A DNA stretch of 64,000 nucleotides from Lotus japonicus (taxonomy: Eukaryota > Streptophyta > Magnoliopsida > Fabales > Fabaceae), in NCBI RefSeq assembly GCF_012489685.1, contig NC_080043.1, positions 41,865,127 to 41,929,126 on the forward strand, read 5' to 3'. The position numbers and the translations under genes are program-made. How positions within the stretch are numbered: position 1 is the stretch's first letter; each line of letters begins with the position of its first letter. Of the stretch, positions 56,166 to 64,000 are shown in pieces. The notes beneath the pieces were generated by a model that ran no database searches, was not told where the DNA came from, and saw nothing but the letters and a program-made list of their open reading frames with translations.

Positions 56166-59100
56166 AGATACTTTCTTTCAATGTTAGAGGTTTGGGGGTG
56201 GGGGCGAAGAGAAGAGTAATTAGAGAACTGGCTTGTCAAAATTATGTGGATATGTTGTGCATCCAAGAAACCAAGCTTCAGAATGCTGATAGGCGTCTTT
56301 GTAATATGTTGTGGGGTGATACTGATTATGACTGGAGAGCAAGCCCCGCAGTGGGTAGTGCAGGTGGATTGCTTTGTATTTGGAATGCGAATACTTTTGC
56401 TGTGGAGGAGGTTGTGCAGGGAAGTAGGTTCCTTGGCTTGATTGGCGTTTGGGCATTGAATCAACACAGGTGTGTCATAGTTAATGTTTATTCTGCGTGT
56501 GGTTTGGAGGACAAGAGGGTGCTATGGTCTAGGTTGCTTGAGTGGAGACAGCAGTGTCAGGACCTCTCGTGGTGCCTGTTGGGGGATTTCAATGCAGTTA
56601 GATATGCAGAGGAGAGGAGGGGTGTGGCCGAGGTGCAACCCTCTCAAAGGAGGGAGATGTCTGAATTTAACGTGTTCATTGGTACAATGGAGCTGATGGA
56701 TATACCATTAGCGGGCAGGAAATTCACTTGGCGCCGGCCAAATAATCAAGCTCAGAGTCGGATTGATAGATTTTTGATCTCTAAGGAGTGGTGTGATGCC
56801 TGGCCAAATTTCTCTCAATTGGTCCTTAACCGTGATATATCTGATCATAGTCCTTTGTTGTTAAGGCAAGCTTTCCATGACTGGGGTCCGAAACCTTTTA
56901 GGGTGCTTAATTGCTGGCTTGATGACCATCGATTAGACGCTTTTGTGAAGAAAACCTGGGCTGATTTGCGTGTCCGAGGTTGGGGATCATATGTGTTAAA
57001 GGAGAAGCTCAAGGGTCTGAAAGGTAGCCTTAAGGAATAGAATGCTCAGGTGTTTAGGGATATGAGAGCAAGGAGGGCAGCGATTGTAGAGAGTATTAAC
57101 TCCCTTGACGCCAAGGAGGAGGAAGGAGGTCTTTCTATGGAGGAAGAGGAATCTCGAAGGGAATTACTATCTAAGTTTTGGTCGGTGCTTCGTCATCATG
57201 AGTCTATTCTTTGCAAGAAGACGCGTTCGAGGTGGATCTCTGAAGGTGACCAGAATTCAGGTTTTTTTCATTCTGTTATTAACTGGAAGTGCCGTGTAAA
57301 TTCTTTAGTGGGGTTGTTGGTTGAGGGGTGTTGGGAAGAGGAGCCTCTAAAGGTGAAGGAAGTTGTTCAGGAGTTCTTTGTGAACAAGTTCAGGTCTGAG
57401 GTCTTGCAGCGGTCAAAGCTAGATGGTGTTCAGTTTAAAACTGTGTTTGTTAGTGATAATGCAGGTCTGATTGGGCCATTTGATGAGTTATAAATAAAAA
57501 CTGCAGTTTGGGCTTGTGGTGGGACTAAAAGTTCGGGGCCAGATGGCTACAATTTTAAATTTATTCAGACGTTTTGGGAGGTTTTGAAGGGTGATGTGAT
57601 CAAGGTTGTCAAGGACTTTTGGAGGAGGGGGGCTTGGCCAAGAGGGTGCAACGCTTCTTTCATCGTGTTAATTCCAAAGGTATCAAATCCTCAAGCCCTC
57701 AATGATTTCCGTCCAATATCTTTAATTGGATGCATATACAAGGTGATCGATGATAGGCAGTTTGCTTTTATTGGGAATCAGAATATGCTAGATAGTGTGG
57801 TGGTGTTGAATGAGGTTATTCATGAGGTTAAAGTAAAGAAGCGGCCTAGTATTGTCTTCAAGGTGGATTATGAGAAAGCTTATGATTCTGTTGAGTGGGT
57901 GTTTCTGCAGTATATGATGGAAATGATGGGTTTCAGCGAGAAGTGGATTGGGTGGATTATGGGTTGTTTGAAATCAGCTTTTGTGTCAGTCTTGGTGAAT
58001 GGTAGTCCAACTAGGGAGTTCAAATTGGAAAAGGGTCTCCGGCAAGGTGATCCACTTGCTCCTTTTTTGTTTTTGATTGTTGCTGAGGGACTTAATGGTT
58101 TGTTTCAGAATGCGGTAAAGTTGGAGGAGTTCCGGGGGATTACAGTTGGCTCAGGCGGTGATCTTATGGTCTCTCTATTGCAGTTTGCTGATGACACTGT
58201 TTTTTTGGGTGAAGCGTCTATTAAGAATTTGGTGGTTCTTAAATGTGTGATCCGTTGCTTTGAGTTGGTGTCTGGTCTGAAGGTGAATTTTCACAAGAGT
58301 AGCCTAGCTTCAATTGCTACTGCTTCGGGTGTTGTCCAACAGTTTGCTTCCTTTCTGAACTGCAAGGTCATGGGTATTCCTTTTGTTTATTTGGGTCTTC
58401 CGGTGGGGGGAAGACCCAGTTATGCTAAGACTTGGGAGCCAGTGTTGAAAAAAATAAGGAGTAGACTGTCTTTGTGGAAACAGAAGTTGCTATCTTTTGG
58501 AGGGCGTATTTGCTTGATCCAAAGTGTTCTATCTGCTCTTCCGCTTTTCTTTTTGTCATTTTTTTAAAATGCCAAATTGCGTGGTTCAAGCCTGCACTCG
58601 TCTTATGCGTGGTTTCCTGTGGGGAGGTAGTGAAGGAGACCGGAAAATTTCCTGGGTAAGTTGGGACAAAATTTGTCTCCCTAAGGAGGTTGGAGGGTTG
58701 GGTTTGAAAGACTTAACTTTATTTAATAAAGCTCTTCTTGGCAAGTGGATGTGGACGTGGAAGAATGAGAAAGATGCTCTGTGGTGCAGGATAATAAAAG
58801 CTAAATATGCTGATGGGTCTTTTATGAAGGAGTCAGCATGGTGGCGTGATGTGCAAACCGCTTGCTGTTTGGGTTCTTCAAATTGGTTTGATGACGGGGT
58901 TGCCAAAAGGGCAAGGGGTGCGGATTGTACAAGTATGTGGCTGGAGGATTGGACTGGAAGTGGTCCACTTCGGGAGAGATTTTATAGGCTGTATAATTTG
59001 TCAAGGGCCAAGCATGCGATGGTTAGTGATTGTGGGAAGTGGTCTCATGGTACTTGGCAGTGGACTCTTCCTTGGCGTCGTCCATTGGGTGTTCGTGAGC

Positions 59101-59780
59101 AAGGCATGTTGGAAGACTTGCTGAAATCTGCTAATACTGTTGCTCTTTGTGAAGGTCCTTTTGATAGGTGGTCTTGGAGGCCGTCACCGGATGAATTTTA
59201 TTCTGTGAATTCTGCTTATGTCTTTTTGCAGGAACCAGCGGTAGGCCTTCCTGATCGTGTGTTCAAGCTCATTTGGGACTCTTTTGCTCCTTCAAATGTT
59301 AAGGCGTTCGCTTGGCGTTGTGTGCTTGGTCGTGTTCCCTCTATGGAGAATCTGTTGAGGCGCGAAATTGTTTTGCAGAATGGAGCGGAGCTGTGCAAGT
59401 TCTGTTAAACGGAGGTTGAGTCGGTCTCACATTTATTTCTTTCCTGTCCGTTATCTATGAGATTGTGGCAAGATTGCTATCATTGGATTGGTTGCCAAAC
59501 TGTGCTTCAGGGGAGCATGAAGGATCATTTTCTGCAATTTCACTTCGGTTGGAAGGAGCTACATCTGTTGGGTATGTTATCAGTGTGGTTTGCAACAATT
59601 TGGACTATTTGGTTGATTAGGAATGGAGTTGTGTTTAGGAATGAGCAAGTTTGCTGGGCTAGTGCGTTGGAATTGGTGAGATGGCGGTCATGGCAATGGA
59701 ACAAGGCAAATTTTAGGGGGTTTGAGTATTCTTTGTTTGAGTGGCACTCAAATCCTCTAATGTGTGTGTTTTCCTCCTAA
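56162..59780 (+). pseudogene. LINE B ORF2 (endonuclease, reverse transcriptase, zinc finger)
   Basis: Begins MKILSFNVRGLGVGAKRR at 56162. The endonuclease (IQETKLQ, LLGDFNAVRYAEERRG, SDHSPLLLR) runs to a TAG at 57038. The frame goes on at 57050-57493, with a TAA there, then the RT from 57500: SSGPDGYNFKF, NDFRPISLIGCIYKVI, KVDYEKAYDSVEW, LRQGDPLAPFLFLIVAEGL and the catalytic FADDTVFLG. About 20 residues between KVI and DDRQFAF (near 57751) are missing, an in-frame deletion. A frameshift near 58566 leads to the C-terminal part with WSWRPSPDEFYSVNSAY and a CKFC finger at 59400, then a stop and the rest to 59780. Clearly inactive, but well preserved. Confidence 0.92.
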
Positions 59781-60080
59781 TTGGTGTGCTGTTTGTTGGT
59801 GTATTTGGTTTGGCCGTGGCTGGTTTGTGTTGGTGTTGGTACCAGTTTGTTCTTTGCCTTCGTTGATGGGATTCTCAGCACATGGTTTGGAAGCTGATAT
59901 GTAAATGGGGTTTCATTTGGCTGGTGAATGCCTTGACCGTTGCATAGTTCTATTTCTGCTTCTTTTAATTCTTGTCTTTAATTTTGTATTTTGTTTTTGT
60001 TTTTCTCCTCTCTTGTATTGGGATTGAAGTACCCCTTGTACTTCCTAATCAATACAAATTTTCCTTATCTAAAAAAAAAA

Positions 60081-60198
60081 CAATGACATGTAATTTTTCA
60101 CCGTGAGGGAAATGGAGATATTTTTGTGGGCATTGATGACGATAAGGGTGTCATCGAACTTTGTGGTTAGTGCGACGATGGTCTTGGAAGGGGAGTTG
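60081..60198 (-). pseudogene. Copia gag relic (part 2, N-terminal)
   Basis: Minus strand ISISLTVKNYMSLCNLVFSS across the LINE B insertion site, matching the gag N-terminal block (SLTxxNYxxWxxLF). Joined to 55130-56035 once LINE B is removed. Ends at the LTR fragment beginning 60199. Confidence 0.6.
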
Positions 60199-60301
60199 TG
60201 TAACATCCCGATTTTTGGGAGTCACTTTAGTAACTCAAAATCAAAATAAAGCATAAAAGCAGGTGTATTTTTTTTTCGTTTTTCTTTTAAAAAAAACTTT
60301 T
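60199..60301 (-). repeat. terminal fragment of a TGTAACATCCCG-type LTR
   Basis: TGTAACATCCCGATTTTTGG followed by GGAGTCACTTTAGTAACTCA. It shares this layout (GTCACTTTAGTAAC) with the inner giant LTR at 5758 and 6617. It is cut off at 60301 by the next LTR. Confidence 0.65.
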
Positions 60302-60640
60302 TGTTCTTGCCATGAACATTGAGATAGGGTGTAATACTTATAGTAGAGAGAGATTTCACTAAGAGAGAATCTAGAAAGAGAGAGAGTAACCGCTTAGAGA
60401 GAGAAAATAATTGAATCACAAGTGTGTATTGATCAAAATGAGCCAAGAGTCCCTTACAAATGACAACCGCTCCCTATTTATAGTTAGGGAGCTGGACCTA
60501 ATGTATACATTTACCTCTGTTGGGCCGATTGGGCTTCACGGGGGAGGCCCAATTCCCAGGCTGGGCAACCGCCCCTTGGCGGGTAACCCCTGGGCGTAGG
60601 CCCCCTAGGAGCTCGCCCAATCCACTAGACCACAAGACAC
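60302..60640 (-). repeat. Tat-type LTR, diverged relative of 21462-21795
   Basis: Starts TGTTCTTGCCATGAACATTG and shares GTAACCGCTTAGAGAGAGAAA, GAGTCCCTTACAA and CAACCGCTCCCTATTTATA with the Tat LTR (each also visible at 21540-21640). No primer site precedes it, so it is a solo LTR or a 3' LTR. The outer end is unclear and I found no target duplication. Confidence 0.65.
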
Positions 60641-61205
60641 CGAGCACGAAGCATGAAGACTAAGTGTGTCTTTAAGGATCAAAATAACTAACTTAAAGCG
60701 CTATTGTGCAAAAATATTTAAATCGCCGACATGGCGTTAAAAGCAATAAAATTTCACAAGTCCACAAGCGGCGGTTGCGGAGCATTTGGTCGCCACGCTT
60801 GAACGGCGGTCGTGGTGAGTTTGGTCGCCTAGTGCGCCGACACGTCAGCGAAGTAGAAAAGTTAGCGGATCTTTGAAATTTCAACTATCACTTTCGAAGC
60901 GTCACCTCACATCATAGAGGGTAGAATTTGAACTAGTCCCACGCTTCCAATGCCTCCCAAGGTTGCGTCGTTTGTTTTTTTCAAGGAAATCATTCCCTTC
61001 TGTCATTATGAGGCGCAACTCCCCATCTTCTACACGCAATGAAACGACTGCTCAAATCCTACACACGTCCTCTGCCGTCATCAGTCCCTTGCCTATAAAT
61101 CCCTCATTCTCCATCATTTGCCATTTTCGAAACCTTCACTCTCCATCCCCCTGATCGCCCTCTGAAGATCACTCCGACGCCACCGCTTTCGGTATCGCAT
61201 CCTTC
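60641..61205. other. unassigned stretch with a promoter-like segment
   Basis: 60750-60860 is rich in GCGGCGG/GGTCGCC. TATAAAT occurs at about 61092 before a pyrimidine-rich leader-like segment. No gene identified. Confidence 0.35.
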
Positions 61206-61210
61206 CCCAT

Positions 61211-61615
61211 TTGACAACTTCTCCTCCATTATGCCCACCTAAACACCGAACCAGGGGCTCATCTCGCCATCTCACTCCGCTTGTTCCCTCACGGCGCGAC
61301 CAGACGTCCTCGGTGCTAATCAGGCCTCCTTCTCCTGGCGGGATCCTACTTGACCAGTCAAAAGTCACAGCCTTTCGTCTTAGGACTTTCCAGTCCCTCC
61401 CTCTTGCTGTTCAATCCGCTCCCCTACTAGAGGCTATCAATCAGCCCTCCGATTATGAGACCTGCGACTCAATCTCAGACCTTTCCTAGGAAATCGGAGG
61501 TTTTTGCCACAAAAAACCCCTCGACAACATCCTTGCTTACGGGGGTTGCAAAGCGATCAAACGCCCTTGGTTCCGCCGCAAGGCCGACAAGTATTATGTT
61601 TCTCATCTAGACATT
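61211..61615 (+). pseudogene. unidentified ORF with one internal stop
   Basis: A plus-strand frame that begins without a clear ATG (TTG at 61211), runs to a TAG at 61487-61489 and continues in the same frame with EIGGFCHKKPLDNILAY and RPWFRRKADKYYVSHLDIV to a TGA at about 61615. The 3' half looks like real protein, and the single in-frame stop suggests a decayed exon. I do not recognise it. It may belong to an LTR element whose ends I could not find. Confidence 0.3.
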
Positions 61616-61619
61616 GTTT

Positions 61620-62385
61620 GATCTGTTGAGGCTCCTCTTATTTTATCTCTTGTATTCGTTCACACATTTTGTGTTCCCTATTTATATATAAGGAATGATT
61701 TCCTTATAAATATATTTTTGTTGATTTACTTTACATATTCTCTCAAATATTACTAATTATTAATATTATCATAAATTATTTTAATATTTTTATTAATAAT
61801 TAATCATAATTCTTTTAACTAATTTAAAATAATAAATATTCTAATAGGTTATGTTAATACTAATTATTAATAGTAAATATTATACCAAATTTAACTAAGA
61901 TTATTATTAAAAACAAAAAACAACTATGATTATTATTTAAATTAAAAATTTAAAATTCACTTGATAATGTTTAATGTTATTATGAATTAAAGTTTTTCAA
62001 CTTTAACTATCAATAGTTAATTATCTCTTTGTAGTTTTGAGTGTCAATGAATTTTTTTTGTTTCTCATTGCTTATTTCCGTGATACAATAACTTATTTTA
62101 AAAACAATATTACTTATATATTTTATAAAGTTGTTGTGTATGCTTTTGATAAAAAGACAAAAATCTATTAGCTTTTCAAATAATCAATTATTTCTAATCT
62201 AGTGTATTTTTAAGTGAAAAGAAATTTTTATATTTGTACACAAACTTATATTAATTTATTTCCTCATTGTACCCAAAAAAAAACTTATATTAATTTCTCA
62301 TTTTTAAAAATTCACTTAAAATAAAATTAACTTTTTTATTCAACTTTTAAATCACTTATATTTTAAGCAGCACAAACATGCCCAT
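61620..62385. other. AT-rich stretch without recognised content
   Basis: Strongly AT-rich with many runs of A and T; no coding region, no paired element ends. Confidence 0.6.
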
Positions 62386-62388
62386 TTA

Positions 62389-64000
62389 CACTACAAAAAA
62401 CTGTTATTTAGTGGGGGTTTTTTAGCGGGGGTTTTAAATACCGCAAATGTCGTTAACTTTTTAAAGTTACGGGGGTTTTACTAAACCCCATAATTAACTC
62501 GCGGATTTTTTTTCTAATTTTCCCTCGTTTATTTCAGATCCCTTTCCTAATTCCCTCACTCACGACTCACACCTCTCATCTCTCTGCAACTCACCTCTCT
62601 GCCACTCTCACCATGAAACCCTAGATCTAGCAACCGATCGTTGTTTCTCCACTCTCTTCTCTCACCGATCGTTCACTCTCTTCTCTCACGGATTTTTGTT
62701 TTTGAGCGCAGAATCAGTTCTTGAAGAGCGATTGAGTTCGATTCACTGCTCAACTGTTTCATGGCTTCACTGCTCAAAGGTTGGTTCATTCTTCTTCAAC
62801 CCTCTTTCTTCGTCAATCGTTCCTTCAATTTCAGCATTTTCTGTTCTCTGATTTGGTTTCGCTGCATGCATTTGCAATTCTCTCTGCAACCTTCGTTGTT
62901 GCTGCTGTAACAGTTTCGAATCATTTGAAAATTGCTTGATACTATCTATGGAATTTTTAGTTTGCGTTGGGAGTAGATACCTAATTTTCTTAGTATTTTT
63001 ATCCTGGTTTCTGAGGCATACACACTGTTCGGTAAATTGATTGACTGAATTTATAAGCATATTACCATTGAAGTTTTAATGCCTATAAACTGTTCGACAA
63101 AATTCCTGACTGGTTTTCTCTCTTTCCCTTCATGTCTCCGTTGAGTTTTTTGATGCGAATCAAGTCAGTATGATGCATCTAAGGACGGGCTGGGATCCTC
63201 TCCAATGAAATCCTCTCAAGTTTTCTCCAGTGGACATTTGTGGCGGTTTTGAACCGCCACAAAATTTTTCCAGCTGCCAAAAAGTCTGTCAATTTAATTC
63301 AGCAGCATTTTGTGGCAGTTGGAAAACTTTTGTGGCGGTTCAAAACCGCCACAAATGTCCACTGGAGAAAAATTGAGAGAATTTCACTGGAGAGAATCCG
63401 GACCCATCTAAGGACTGCATAAAATCTGAAAGTGAGACTTCATGCTTGAGAAACAAGAAAAGGATGCGAGTCAGTGGCGGAGCACAGTGCCGATTGCAAC
63501 CACAGTTTTGTCTCAGGTCCTCTCTTTCCTTATCATGACCAGCTTAAGTTGCTTTATAATTCTGTTGTAGCCTCTGTCCATAAGTTGTTTTAGAAAATGC
63601 GTGAATGAGTTTGCCTTCATATGATTGTTGAAATTATAATGCCAGCAAAATGCCTGATGAAGTGCCTCACTGAATTTCTCTCTTTTCTCTTCATGTTTGT
63701 TGAATTTGGGGCTAACATTGAGGTGCTTGTGGCGTTTGGAGAATGCTTAGAATCTGAAAATAAACGACATGCTTGCTTAGTTGATTTTGAGTATTATTAC
63801 TATCACCAATTAGTTAAGTTGGTTGTCTATCATGAAGCTTGCGGACTTTTCCTAGAAGTAAGTAAGTAGACTTCTAGACCACTCTATGTTTCAATTTTCA
63901 TGAGGGATAATCAGTTATCTAGAGATGCTAGAGGTCTCTAAGACATAGAAACAGTGTAAATAATCTCTTGCATTTAAGGTAGGTTGAAAACTCCCGTTAA
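62389..64000. mobile_element. left end of another CACTA element (partial)
   Basis: Starts CACTACAAAAAACTGTTATT at 62389, after a possible target TTA. Sub-terminal motifs follow: GGGGGTTTTTTAGCGGGGGT and GGGGTTTTACTAAACCCC. The rest looks like gene sequence with leader and introns (donor AAAG|GTTGGT near 62780; CTCTC-rich leader 62540-62700) but no product can be named. The right end is outside the window. The assignment rests on one end only. Confidence 0.5.
63187..63405. mobile_element. Mutator-type hairpin MITE, 219 bp
   Basis: The two arms, about 87 bp each, are nearly perfect inverted copies: left GGGCTGGGATCCTCTCC..., right reversed GGGTCCGGATTCTCTCC..., sharing TTTTCTCCAGTGGACATTTG and GTGGCGGTTTTGAACCGCC. 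Flanked by ATCTAAGGAC at 63177-63186 and 63406-63415, a 10-bp direct repeat, within the range of Mutator target duplications. The RNA would fold into a long hairpin. Confidence 0.88.

Larger units (their letters stand above)
56036..60080 (+). mobile_element. 5'-truncated L1-type LINE ('LINE B')
   Basis: Runs from the end of ORF1 to a ten-A tail at 60071-60080. Flanked by ACAATGACATGTAATT at 56020-56035 and at 60080-60095, a 16-bp target duplication (the first A of the right copy is shared with the tail). The 5' end is cut within ORF1, as usual for LINEs. It is inserted in a Copia gag relic, which resumes at 60096. Confidence 0.93.

Overview
This is a nuclear genome window from a flowering plant. 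It is made almost entirely of transposable elements nested inside one another, with several copied host-gene pieces carried inside them. I see no intact, ordinary chromosomal gene. The mix of Copia elements of the SIRE/Maximus kind with an extra ORF behind pol, Tat-type Gypsy, L1-type LINEs, CACTA and Mutator elements, and Plant Mobile Domain genes fits a eudicot. A legume is my best guess, but that part is inference.

Layout. (1) 1-19297: a minus-strand SIRE/Maximus-type Copia element ('SIRE A'; its left LTR runs off the window). It is interrupted by two giant solo LTRs, one inside the other: 4709-12921 with target duplication AAACA, containing 5758-10665 with target duplication ATCAT. (2) 19298-21795: the 5' part of a minus-strand Tat-type Gypsy element (gag, start of protease, PBS, LTR), cut by SIRE A. 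(3) 21796-34010: a minus-strand LINE relic ('LINE A') split by a plus-strand Copia element ('Copia B', 21906-32365). Copia B's 3' LTR holds a solo LTR of the SIRE A family (31007-32250, target duplication CTTTA). (4) 34011-37725: a Retrofit-like LTR with leader, a Mutator-type MITE (35387-36148) and a tRNA-derived SINE (36949-37076).

(5) 37726-51383: a CACTA element with a Stowaway MITE near its left end. It carries copied exons of a PRP38-type splicing factor and one exon of a calcium-dependent protein kinase. Inserted in it is an 8.3-kb Mutator element (38514-46848) with a perfect 9-bp target duplication. That element holds a Plant Mobile Domain gene (+), an intact-looking three-exon HROB/DUF4539-type OB-fold gene (-), and a FAR1-MULE-SWIM transposase fused to an OTU cysteine protease (-). 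This is the most interesting unit in the window.

(6) 51384-62388: decayed Copia pieces, a 379-bp CACTA MITE, a 5'-truncated plus-strand LINE ('LINE B', 56036-60080, 16-bp target duplication) inserted in a Copia gag relic, and LTR fragments. (7) 62389-64000: the left end of another CACTA element containing a 219-bp Mutator-type hairpin MITE.

How the parts relate. The order of insertion can be read from target duplications and interrupted frames: LINE A is older than Copia B, which is older than the SIRE-family solo LTR; Tat is older than SIRE A, which is older than the outer giant LTR, which is older than the inner giant LTR; the CACTA element is older than the Mutator element. Nearly all retroelement ORFs carry stops or frameshifts. 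The best preserved coding unit is the HROB-like gene inside the Mutator element.
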